Of a DNA stretch of 64,000 nucleotides, positions 7,708 to 14,885 are shown in pieces. The stretch is taken from assembly GCF_029643425.1 (NCBI RefSeq), contig NZ_CP119106.1, positions 3,512,704-3,576,703 on the forward strand, read 5' to 3'. This DNA comes from Isoptericola sp. AK164 (GTDB lineage: Bacteria; Actinomycetota; Actinomycetes; Actinomycetales; Cellulomonadaceae). Each line of letters opens with the position of its first letter. The first letter of the stretch is position 1. The position numbers and the translations under genes were made by a program. The notes under the pieces were generated by a model, which was not told the DNA's origin, searched no databases, and saw only the letters and a list, made by a program, of their open reading frames with translations.

Positions 7708-9512
7708 GGCTGACGGTCCACCGGCTGGGCGACGACCGCGTCCTGGTGTGCCGGAACGACGGACGGCGCTGGGTGCTCGACGTCGGCGCTGACGAACTGG
7801 ACGGCGATGCGGCGCGCTCCACGCTGAACACGCTGGCCGCCCCTGACGGCAGCTCGCCGGTTTCCGAGCCGCCTCCGGGCCCCGAGGTCGTGGCGGCGAG
7901 CCAGCAGGGGCTGGCGCAGGCCGCGGTCGCGCTGGACCACGAGGAGCCGGGCGACGCTGAGTGCGCAGTCGACCACGTGGTGCGCTGGCCCTTCGCCGGC
8001 TCGACCTATCGGATCCGCCTGACCGCCGGCCGGGCGGTCGAGCTGGCCGACACGATCTCAGCGCTGCTGCGGGCCACGATCCCCGACCCGGAGCAGGCCA
8101 GAGCACTCGTCGAGGAGCCGGTGGCGATCGTCGCGGGCCGGACGACGGGTGCTGCCTCGTCTCCGGACCGACGCGATCCCGGCCCGGCCGGGGGCGTCCT
8201 GGAACGGTGGACCGACGGCGCGTGGCATCCGCACGCCGTCGACCCGCCCGCCGTCGTCGACCCGGTCACCGGGCTCCTGCACCGCGTGGCGCGCCGCCCC
8301 GCCGATCCGCGTGTTCCGCGGCCCTTCGTCCACCGGCACGCCGAGCTGCCGCACCTCGCGAGCGTCGACCCACGGTGGCAGCCCGACCTGCTCGCACCCG
8401 CCGGCTCGCTCGGCGACGACGCCGGCCTGGCCGCCGTGCTCTCGGGCCTGGCGCACCTGTGCGGCGCACCCCTGGGCCAGGGTGAGCTGCGCCCCGCCTC
8501 CACCGCCGAGCTGACCGCCGCCGGCGAGAGGGTGCTGACCCTCGCTGAGTGGCGCCCGCACGATCCTGCTCTCGACGACCTGGCGGGCTTCCCGTTCACG
8601 CGCCCCGAACCCGACGACACCCAGTGGTGGCTGCGGGGGACGGAGCACCTCGACGGCGGTACGGCGTCGTGCTGGGTGCCGTTCAGCCTGGTGCACGCGG
8701 GCTACCTCGCCGCCGGCCTCGACGGACAGGTGCCCACCAACGGGCACAACCTGGTCGGCCTCGAGGCCGGTCGCGACCCGAGCGAGGCGCTCGACCGGGC
8801 CTCCGGACGTCTGCTGGCCCAGGACGCCGTCGCCCGGTGGTGGCACGACTCCACGGATCCGCTCCCGTCCGCCGACGTCCCGCCGGGCCTCCGCGGCGAC
8901 GGTGCCGCCGTCACCGTGCGGGTGCTGGCCGTGCCGTCGCCGCACGGGGTGCCGGTCCGGCTCGCGGTGGCCGACGACGCCGGCGACGGGGTCGTCGCGC
9001 TCGGCTACGGGTGCGCCGCCGACCCGGCCGCTGCCGCCGAGCAGGCGGTGTGCGAGGCGTTGATCCAGCACGCCTCGGCACGCGACCTGGCCGGCGCCGA
9101 CAGCCTGATCCGGCGAGCACCGGAGCTCGGCAACGGCGGAGTCGCCGGACTGGCCCCGTACGACCCCGACCGACGCTACGGCGAGGCGTTCGCCGACCGG
9201 CGGCGCCTGATCGACCCGATGTGCCACGTCCAGTACGGACTGGACCCGGCCGTGGTCGCGCAGGTACGGCAGCGGACCGCGAGCGCCGCCGACACAGCCG
9301 GTGACGCGGTGGCCGCGGGAGTCGCGGGGTCGCCGTTCGCGCGGCTGCGCTCCACGCCGGGACGCGCGGTCACCGTCGACGTGACCACCCCGCGCGTGCG
9401 GGCCGCCGGCTACAGCGTGCAACGGGTACTCGCCACCGGGCTGCGGCGCCTGACGGTGGCCGCCTTCCCGCAGCACGTCGACGATGGGCGGTCGCCCTAC
9501 CCTGGCTGGTGA
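7704..9512 (+). CDS. Second YcaO-like protein, degenerate ATP site
   Basis: 602 residues, translationally coupled to the CD protein (ATGA overlap). The general layout echoes its neighbour: an N-terminal beta-rich domain that could be a second leader-binding element, and a C-terminal YcaO-like region in which LVGLEAGRDPSEAL and LLAQDAVARWW near residues 350-375 align with the T/S-A-L-x-E-x-x-E-R-D-A-x-x-x-W block of YcaOs. The Glu residues that bind Mg-ATP are missing there and the tail ends YPGW rather than a PxPxP motif. I therefore expect a catalytically dead partner or scaffold. Assignment rests on these motif echoes and on position, so it is less certain than the first YcaO. Confidence 0.65.
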   Translation: MRLTVHRLGDDRVLVCRNDGRRWVLDVGADELDGDAARSTLNTLAAPDGSSPVSEPPPGPEVVAASQQGLAQAAVALDHEEPGDAECAVDHVVRWPFAGSTYRIRLTAGRAVELADTISALLRATIPDPEQARALVEEPVAIVAGRTTGAASSPDRRDPGPAGGVLERWTDGAWHPHAVDPPAVVDPVTGLLHRVARRPADPRVPRPFVHRHAELPHLASVDPRWQPDLLAPAGSLGDDAGLAAVLSGLAHLCGAPLGQGELRPASTAELTAAGERVLTLAEWRPHDPALDDLAGFPFTRPEPDDTQWWLRGTEHLDGGTASCWVPFSLVHAGYLAAGLDGQVPTNGHNLVGLEAGRDPSEALDRASGRLLAQDAVARWWHDSTDPLPSADVPPGLRGDGAAVTVRVLAVPSPHGVPVRLAVADDAGDGVVALGYGCAADPAAAAEQAVCEALIQHASARDLAGADSLIRRAPELGNGGVAGLAPYDPDRRYGEAFADRRRLIDPMCHVQYGLDPAVVAQVRQRTASAADTAGDAVAAGVAGSPFARLRSTPGRAVTVDVTTPRVRAAGYSVQRVLATGLRRLTVAAFPQHVDDGRSPYPGW

Positions 9513-9557
9513 AGCTGCGGCACTCCCGACACCGGCCGCCCCTGACGAAGGAGCAAT

Positions 9558-10565
9558 ATGTCCACCGTCCTGGTCACCGGAGCCTCCGGCTTCATCGCCA
9601 AGCACGTCCTGCGCGAGCTGCTCGACGCCGGGCACACCGTCCGCGCCACCGTCCGGTCGGAGCGTCGGCGCGCCCAGGTCGAGGCGCTCTTCCCCGGCGC
9701 CGGGATCGAGTTCGTCTCGCTGGACCTCACCTCCGACGACGGGTGGGACGAGGCCCTGGCCGGGGTCGACGTCCTGATCCACACCGCCTCCCCCTTCCCG
9801 GCCGCCCCGCCCCGGGACCCTCAGGACCTCATCCGGCCCGCGGTGGACGGGACCCTGCGCGCCCTGCGCGCCGCCCGCGCCGCCGGGGTGCACCGCGTGG
9901 TGCTGACCTCGACGTGCGGGGCGATCTACAAGCCCGCCGACCACCAGTGGTCGCGGCGCAAGACCCGGGAGGACTGGACCGAGGTCGACGGCCCGAAGAC
10001 CTCCGCGTACGAGGCGTCCAAGACGCTCGCCGAGCAGGCGGCGTGGCGGTTCGTCGCCGAGCATCCCGAGATGCGGCTGACCGTCGTCAACCCCGGCATG
10101 GTGTTCGGGCCCGCGATGGACGAGCACTACGGGTCGTCCCTGGAGACCGTCGAGCAGCTCCTCACCGGCCGGCTGTCGATGCTCCCCCGCCTGAGCATGC
10201 CGGTCGTCGACGTCCGCGACGTGGCGCGCATCCACGTGCGGGCGATGGCCGACGACGGCACCGTCGGGCAGCGGTTCCCGGCGAACGCCGGCGTGCTGTC
10301 GATCCCCGAGATGGCCGAGGTCCTCCGCGAGGCCTATCCGGACGCGAGGATCGCCCGCCGGGTCGCCCCGGACTGGCTGGTCCGCGGCCTCTCCCGCGTG
10401 GTGCCGCTGTTGCGGACCGCGGCCCAGGGTCTCGGCCTCAACCCCGACGTGGACGGCTCCGACGCCCCGCGCGAGCTCGGCGTCGAGTACATCCCCTCCC
10501 GCGACGCCCTGCTCGCCGCGGCCGCCTCCGTTCGTTCCGATCCGCCGGGAATCCCGACGTCATGA
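9558..10565 (+). CDS. NAD(P)-dependent epimerase/dihydroflavonol-4-reductase-like SDR
   Basis: Extended short-chain dehydrogenase of 335 residues. The N-terminus has the nucleotide-binding GxxGxxA pattern (VTGASGFIAKHVL), STCGAIY supplies the catalytic Ser/Thr region and YEASK at 151-155 the catalytic Tyr-Lys pair. The family reduces or epimerises sugars, flavonoids and other carbonyls; the substrate is unknown. A GAAGGAG site precedes the ATG. It is 45 bases after the YcaO-like gene on the same strand, so it could be transcribed with the RiPP operon, but proteins of this kind are common outside such clusters. It converges with and overlaps the next minus-strand gene by six bases (TCATGA). 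Confidence 0.85.
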   Translation: MSTVLVTGASGFIAKHVLRELLDAGHTVRATVRSERRRAQVEALFPGAGIEFVSLDLTSDDGWDEALAGVDVLIHTASPFPAAPPRDPQDLIRPAVDGTLRALRAARAAGVHRVVLTSTCGAIYKPADHQWSRRKTREDWTEVDGPKTSAYEASKTLAEQAAWRFVAEHPEMRLTVVNPGMVFGPAMDEHYGSSLETVEQLLTGRLSMLPRLSMPVVDVRDVARIHVRAMADDGTVGQRFPANAGVLSIPEMAEVLREAYPDARIARRVAPDWLVRGLSRVVPLLRTAAQGLGLNPDVDGSDAPRELGVEYIPSRDALLAAAASVRSDPPGIPTS

Positions 10566-11210
10566 AGGGCCTCGACGACCTGCCGTTCGGCGGAGTCGAC
10601 GATCCCGCGCCTCGGCAAGTTCGAGCACTGCTGACACGAGGTCATCTGGCCTGTCCGTGACCTTGTAGAACCCCCGAGGATCCGGTTTCGTGGGATCGAC
10701 CCGGCCGATATATGCCACGAAGGGCTGGTCAAAACCCTCTCTCCTGGCTTGGTTCGCGAACAGGATTCCATCATCTGGGCCCGACTCCCGGGCAAAGTCG
10801 GTAACAACGATGTCGTAATCGTCCCGTCGGAGCTCGCGCATCGCAGATTCAGTGTCGACGGCATTCACCACGGTGATACCAGCAGCTCGGAAGTAGCGCC
10901 GCTCATGCTGGTTCCCCAACGGCCTGTCATCGACCCACAGGATCCTGAGCGACACGAGGCTGCCCGAGAGCTTCTTCGTGCGCTGGACCAGCGCTTCGGC
11001 GACCAGATCCGGAACGGGTGCGTCCGGACGGGCAGTCTCGAGCGCCTCCCCGGCAGACTCCAGCGCAAAGCTGCCGATCACCACCTTGTTCGCTTTCAGC
11101 AGCTTTTCCTCCAAAACCTTTCGGAAGAGGAGAACAAGCAAGACCCCTGCTCCGATCGCCAGCAACAGCGGAGCTACCTCGATAAGCGCAACCCAGATGT
11201 CATTGCTCAT
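10560..11210 (-). CDS. Membrane-anchored receiver-domain protein
   Basis: 216 residues. One hydrophobic segment (about 9-29) is followed by a basic stretch, a short linker, and a receiver-like domain (about 87-205) with the acidic pair Asp94-Asp95 in LRILWVDD, a candidate phosphoacceptor Asp138 in DIVVTDF and the conserved-type Lys183 in GFYK. There is no output domain and no histidine kinase nearby. I chose ATG 11210; the open frame continues to 11318, but that extension is encoded by the end of the insertion sequence. Codon use is noticeably less GC-rich than that of the neighbours. An IS256-family element sits 33 bases upstream of the start, so the native promoter is probably displaced. 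Function unknown. Confidence 0.6.
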   Translation of the reverse strand: MSNDIWVALIEVAPLLLAIGAGVLLVLLFRKVLEEKLLKANKVVIGSFALESAGEALETARPDAPVPDLVAEALVQRTKKLSGSLVSLRILWVDDRPLGNQHERRYFRAAGITVVNAVDTESAMRELRRDDYDIVVTDFARESGPDDGILFANQARREGFDQPFVAYIGRVDPTKPDPRGFYKVTDRPDDLVSAVLELAEARDRRLRRTAGRRGPS

Positions 11211-11233
11211 GGCTTCGCACCGACCTCCCTCGT

Positions 11234-11243
11234 TCGAGTTCAG
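11234..11243. repeat. Left 10-bp direct repeat flanking the IS (target duplication)
   Basis: TCGAGTTCAG abuts the left end of the IS256-family element and recurs at its right end. Eight to nine bp is normal for the family, so one flanking base probably matches by chance. Confidence 0.55.
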
Positions 11244-12664
11244 TTGAGTCCCCGATAGTGGTGTAGCGCGGTCGCCAGGGTCGTCGTCGAGATCTTCGGC
11301 GAGACGTAGTGCGGCCACCGCGTGATCCTTCGAGTGAACCCTTCACAGCACCCTCGAACGGAGCATCACGATGACCGCACCACACATTGTCGACCCTGCC
11401 GGCCTGCTTGGCGAGGCCCTGAGCGAGGCCTCGCCCGATCTGATGCGATCGCTGTTGCAGACGGTGATCAACGCCCTCCTCAGCGCCGATGCGGACGCGG
11501 TCGTCGGCGCCGAGTGGGGCCAGCGGTCCGCGTCCCGGACTGCGCAGCGCAACGGGTACCGGCACCGCGACCTTGACACTCGAGCCGGCACGATCGACGT
11601 CGCGGTCCCGAAGCTGCGCACGGGAACCTACTTTCCCGACTGGCTGCTGGAGCGCCGCAAGCGGGCCGAGTCCGCGCTGATCACGGTCGTCGCGGACTGC
11701 TACCTGGCCGGTGTGTCCACCCGGAGGATGGACAAGCTGGTCAAGACCCTCGGCATCAACTCCCTGAGCAAGTCGCAGGTCTCGCGCATGGCCGCCGACC
11801 TCGATGAACAGGTCGAGGCGTTCCGCCACCGGCCCCTGGACGCAGCCGGCCCGTTCACGTTCGTCGCGGCCGACGCCCTGACCATGAAGGTCCGCGAGGC
11901 AGGCCGGGTCATCAGCGCCGTCGTGCTCCTGGCGACCGGGGTCAACGCCGACGGGCACCGCGAGGTGTTGGGCATGCGCGTCGCGACCGCCGAGACCAGG
12001 ACCGCGAGGAACGAGTTCTTCGCCGACCTGGTCGCCCGCGGCCTCGCGGGAGTCCGCCTCGTCACCTCCGATGCGCACGCCGGGCTGGTCGAGGCCGTCG
12101 CGGCGAACCTGCCCGGGACCGTCTGGCAACGATGCCGCACCCACTACGCCGCGAACCTCATGGCCATCACGCCCAAGAGCCTGTGGCCCGCCGTGAAGGC
12201 GATGCTGCACTCGGTCTACGACCAGCCCGACGCCACCGCCGTGAACGCCCAGTTCGACCGCCTGCTGGACTACGTCGCGGGCAAGCTCCCCGCGGTGGCA
12301 GAACACCTCGACGCCGCCCGCGCCGACATCCTGGCGTTCACCGGCTTCCCGAAGGACGTGTGGACCCAGATCTGGTCGAACAACCCCGCCGAACGGCTGA
12401 ACAAGGAGATCCGCCGCCGCACCGACTCCGTCGGCATCTTCCCCAACCGCGACGCGATCGTGCGCCTCGTTGGTGCAGTGCTGGCAGAACAGACCGACGA
12501 GTGGGCCGAAGGCCGCCGCTACCTCGGCCTCGACCTCCTGGCCCGCTGCCGCCTCACCCCGGTCACCAACTCCGGAACGGAGGTGCCCACCGACCCCGTC
12601 CTCGAACTCAGCGCTTAACCAACGACGGATCACGACGCGCTACACCACTCCCAGGGGCTTGACC
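11244..12664 (+). mobile_element. IS256-family insertion sequence
   Basis: About 1.42 kb with one transposase gene. The ends carry an inverted repeat whose perfect core is AGTGGTGTAGCGCG at 11257-11270 and its complement at 12636-12649. Imperfect similarity (TTGAGTCCCC against GGTCAAGCCCC on the other strand) extends outward to 11244 and 12664, where a 10-bp direct repeat TCGAGTTCAG flanks both sides (11234-11243 and 12665-12674). The element appears complete and recently inserted, because the duplication is still perfect. It lies 33 bases upstream of the receiver-domain gene start. Confidence 0.8.
11371..12618 (+). CDS. IS256/Mutator-family transposase
   Basis: 415-residue DDE transposase, full length for the family. 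The catalytic triad is readable: Asp168 in [11 protein letters not shown], Asp234 in VTSDAHAGL and Glu341 in [15 protein letters not shown], followed by the typical VGIFPN. It catalyses cut-and-paste or copy-out movement of the surrounding element. The frame is intact, so the element may still be active. It starts at ATG 11371, about 100 bases inside the left inverted repeat, and stops 18 bases before the right repeat core. Confidence 0.95.
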   Translation: MTAPHIVDPAGLLGEALSEASPDLMRSLLQTVINALLSADADAVVGAEWGQRSASRTAQRNGYRHRDLDTRAGTIDVAVPKLRTGTYFPDWLLERRKRAESALITVVADCYLAGVSTRRMDKLVKTLGINSLSKSQVSRMAADLDEQVEAFRHRPLDAAGPFTFVAADALTMKVREAGRVISAVVLLATGVNADGHREVLGMRVATAETRTARNEFFADLVARGLAGVRLVTSDAHAGLVEAVAANLPGTVWQRCRTHYAANLMAITPKSLWPAVKAMLHSVYDQPDATAVNAQFDRLLDYVAGKLPAVAEHLDAARADILAFTGFPKDVWTQIWSNNPAERLNKEIRRRTDSVGIFPNRDAIVRLVGAVLAEQTDEWAEGRRYLGLDLLARCRLTPVTNSGTEVPTDPVLELSA

Positions 12665-12674
12665 TCGAGTTCAG
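12665..12674. repeat. Right 10-bp direct repeat flanking the IS (target duplication)
   Basis: Second copy of TCGAGTTCAG, directly after the right end of the IS256-family element; identical to the copy at 11234-11243. Confidence 0.55.
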
Positions 12675-12695
12675 CCGTCGCGCCTGAACCGACTC

Positions 12696-12766
12696 CACCC
12701 ATAGGGGTGATTCTCCCCCTAGGTGACCCGGCAACGGGCAAGACGCGCCGAGGGCTCTTCGCCCTC
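12696..12766. promoter_or_regulatory. Two inverted repeats in the IS-vanY intergenic region
   Basis: The gap of about 480 bases between the IS and vanY has no gene. Near its left end a nested dyad pairs CACC/GGTG (12696-12699 with 12722-12725) and TAGGGG/CCCCTA (12702-12707 with 12716-12721). A second small stem, GAGGGC/GCCCTC with loop TCTTC, lies at 12750-12766. The first may be an operator for the vanY promoter, the second a weak terminator. Both are inference from symmetry alone. Confidence 0.35.
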
Positions 12767-12900
12767 CCCAGGAGCGCAGTGGTTCGATGCTCGTTGCGTG
12801 CTGCGCGCTGCAGAGGCGGGTCGCCCGTGATCGTTCCGTGACATCGGTGGCCTGGGGGGATAGGGTCCAGGCAGCCTCACGGCAGCGTGGGGTCTCCGGA

Positions 12901-13070
12901 GCGGGCGCCGAGCCCTGTCACCGCCCCGGACCACCCGCGAGAACGACGACAGGGACGGGGGACCCACTCTCGGGCACGGACGTGTCCTCGGGGTGAAGCC
13001 GCGCAGGGAGACCTGCCGGCCGGGTCAGTCTCCGACCCGAACCCGACAGCTAACCCCGCAGGCGCGAGGA
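12901..13070 (+). promoter_or_regulatory. c-di-AMP riboswitch (ydaO/yuaA class) upstream of vanY
   Basis: The leader has the conserved blocks of the ydaO class in order: GACGGGGGACCCAC, a GGGCACGG segment, CGGGGTGAAGCCGCGCAGG, and finally CCGACCCGAACCCGACAG followed by CTAACCCCGCAGGCG. The terminal GGCGC can close a P1 stem with GGCGCC near 12904. In actinobacteria this class precedes cell-wall hydrolase genes and turns them off when c-di-AMP is high. Here the next gene is a VanY-type peptidase starting 76 bases later. Exact ends are approximate. Confidence 0.88.
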
Positions 13071-13145
13071 GATGCCGACGATGCCCTGCACCACCCCTGC
13101 ACCACCCCGGCCCGACGCACCGCTGCACCGCCGCCGGGGACGGCG

Positions 13146-14087
13146 ATGAGGCACGCCCGCGACACGCCTCTGCCCCGCACCACCACCTCCACCACGCCCC
13201 GGACCTCGCCCCGCGGCCCGGGGCGGCACGTCGCCTCGTCCGCGGACCGACGACGCCGTTCCGGACCGACCTGGTCCTCCCTCGCGCCCACGAGCTGGCC
13301 GCTGAGCATCGGCATCGGGATCGCCGTCACGATGGCCACCACGACAGGCCTGGCCGTGGCGGACGGGACCCCGCAGCCGGTGCGCTCGGCCGCGCCGGAC
13401 ACCGCACCCTCCGGCATCCGGGCCACGCCGGACACTCCGGACGCCGCCGAGACGAAGCGGGACGCCGCCGCCGTCGTGGCCGCGGCCCGCCAGGCCGTGC
13501 TGGTCGACCGGGAGCAGGGCGCGTCCCGCAGCGGAGCACGGACCGCCCGCACGGCGCCGCAGGCCGCCGGTGGCATCGTCGTCCCGAGCGACGCCACGAT
13601 GTCCGGCGAGACGGTGTCGCTCGACGTCGAGTCCGCTCCCGAGCCCCCGGTCCTGCCGGGGTGCGACGGCTACGCCACCGGGGCCGGGTCCAACGGCTAC
13701 CTCTCCGCCAGCGAGATGTGCACCCTGTGGGACGGCAAGACCCTGGTCCGGGCCGACGCGGCCGTGGCCCTCGCCCGGCTCAACGAGTCCTACCGCGCGA
13801 CCTTCGGCGAGAACATGTGCATCACCGACGGCTACCGCAGCTACGCCCTGCAGGTCTCGACCCGCGCGGCGAAGGGCTCCCTGGCGGCCCCTCCCGGCAC
13901 GTCGAACCACGGGTGGGGACTGGCCGTGGACATCTGCCCGGACTCGTACGCCGGCAGCCGCTACGACTGGCTCCGGGCCAACGCCCCGGCCTACGGCTGG
14001 GACAACCCGGCCTGGGCGCGACCGGGCGGCTCGAAGTACGAGCCGTGGCACTGGGAGTTCACCGCCGGCGTCGCGCAGATGGGCTAG
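13146..14087 (+). CDS. VanY-type D-alanyl-D-alanine carboxypeptidase
   Basis: 313 residues. A basic, Pro/Arg-rich N-terminus precedes a hydrophobic segment (about 55-75: LSIGIGIAVTMATTTGLAVA), so the enzyme is exported or anchored with its catalytic domain outside. The peptidase M15/VanY zinc site is complete: Ser253-x-His255 and Asp262 in SNHGWGLAVD, and His302 in EPWHWEF. It trims the terminal D-Ala from peptidoglycan stems. The central region is an Ala/Thr-rich linker. ATG 13146 was chosen because it is the first start after the riboswitch, with GGGGA six bases upstream; the frame stays open farther up through the RNA element. Control by c-di-AMP is inferred. It overlaps the convergent methyltransferase by four bases. 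Confidence 0.88.
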   Translation: MRHARDTPLPRTTTSTTPRTSPRGPGRHVASSADRRRRSGPTWSSLAPTSWPLSIGIGIAVTMATTTGLAVADGTPQPVRSAAPDTAPSGIRATPDTPDAAETKRDAAAVVAAARQAVLVDREQGASRSGARTARTAPQAAGGIVVPSDATMSGETVSLDVESAPEPPVLPGCDGYATGAGSNGYLSASEMCTLWDGKTLVRADAAVALARLNESYRATFGENMCITDGYRSYALQVSTRAAKGSLAAPPGTSNHGWGLAVDICPDSYAGSRYDWLRANAPAYGWDNPAWARPGGSKYEPWHWEFTAGVAQMG

Positions 14088-14845
14088 CGGTCGGGACGGC
14101 GGGCCTCGACGAGGTGGCGCGTCGAGTGCGCGACGAACGGCCCCTCGGCCGCGACGAGGTCGTGCAGGTCGCGCAACCGGTCCCGGTACCGGTCCACCGT
14201 GAAGTCCGGCACCCACCAGATCACCTTGCGCAGCAGGTAGACCACGGCGGCCACGTCGTGGATCTCCATGCGCAGCCGGGCCGTCCGCAGGTCCACGACC
14301 TCCAGACCGGCGGCCTCCGCCGCGGCCGCCTCGTCGTCGGGGTGGCGCCCGCGGCGCGCCTCCGGCTGCGGGCCGAGGAAGAACTCGATGAGCTCGAAGG
14401 CGCTCGCCGGCCCGACGTGCTGCGCGAGGTAGGTGCCGCCGGGGCGCAGGACGCGGGCGAGCTCGGCCCACCAGATCGTCGCGGGATGCCGGCTCGTGAC
14501 CAGGTCGAACGCCCCGTCGCCGAACGGCAGCGGCGGCTCGTCCGGGTCGGCGACCACGACCACGCCGCGGGGGTGGAGCAGCCGGGTCGCGTGCGCGACG
14601 TTCGGCGGCCACGACTCGGTGGCCACCGCCGTCGGCGGGAAGGCGGGCGCCTCGGCCAGCACCTCGCCGCCACCGGTCTGGACGTCCAACGAGGCCGTCG
14701 CCGTGCCGAGCCGATCGGCGAGGAGCCGGGCGTAGCCCCACGGCGGACGCTCCTCGCTCGCCCGGCCCTCGAGCCAGGCGAAGTCCCATCCGGACACGTC
14801 CGCGGACGCCCCGGCCCGCAGCAGGTCGTCGAACGTCTCGGTCAT
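14084..14845 (-). CDS. SAM-dependent class I methyltransferase
   Basis: 253 residues, Methyltransf_11-like. Motif I is degenerate (ATASLDVQTGGGEVLAEAP), then DPDEPPLPFGDGAFDLVTSRHP carries the acidic and post-I motifs, followed by RVLRPGGTYLAQHVG. The family moves a methyl group from S-adenosylmethionine to small molecules or, less often, rRNA; the substrate here is unknown. The C-terminal half (YLLRKVIWWVPDF) resembles a widespread group of actinobacterial uncharacterised methyltransferases. ATG 14845 gives the usual length; the frame continues upstream without similarity. It converges on vanY and sits downstream of the sucrose phosphorylase on the same strand, 40 bases after it. Confidence 0.82.
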   Translation of the reverse strand: MTETFDDLLRAGASADVSGWDFAWLEGRASEERPPWGYARLLADRLGTATASLDVQTGGGEVLAEAPAFPPTAVATESWPPNVAHATRLLHPRGVVVVADPDEPPLPFGDGAFDLVTSRHPATIWWAELARVLRPGGTYLAQHVGPASAFELIEFFLGPQPEARRGRHPDDEAAAAEAAGLEVVDLRTARLRMEIHDVAAVVYLLRKVIWWVPDFTVDRYRDRLRDLHDLVAAEGPFVAHSTRHLVEARRPDR

Positions 14846-14885
14846 GCGCCGACTCTTCCAGACCGGAGCCCGTGGAGCCGCCGGC

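Noticed and set aside
2683..8106. A minus-strand open frame of 1807 codons antiparallel to the ABC and YcaO genes
   Set aside because: It is Arg/Gly/Pro-rich with no domain, and it mirrors well-supported plus-strand genes; in very GC-rich DNA long antisense frames are expected.
9558..10565. SDR-type reductase as an integral part of the RiPP pathway
   Set aside because: It is close and co-directional, but such enzymes are ubiquitous and nothing in its sequence points to peptide chemistry; left as an open possibility only.
11211..11318. Extended N-terminus of the receiver-domain protein
   Set aside because: Most of the extension is encoded by the inverted repeat and end of the IS element; the natural start is ATG 11210.
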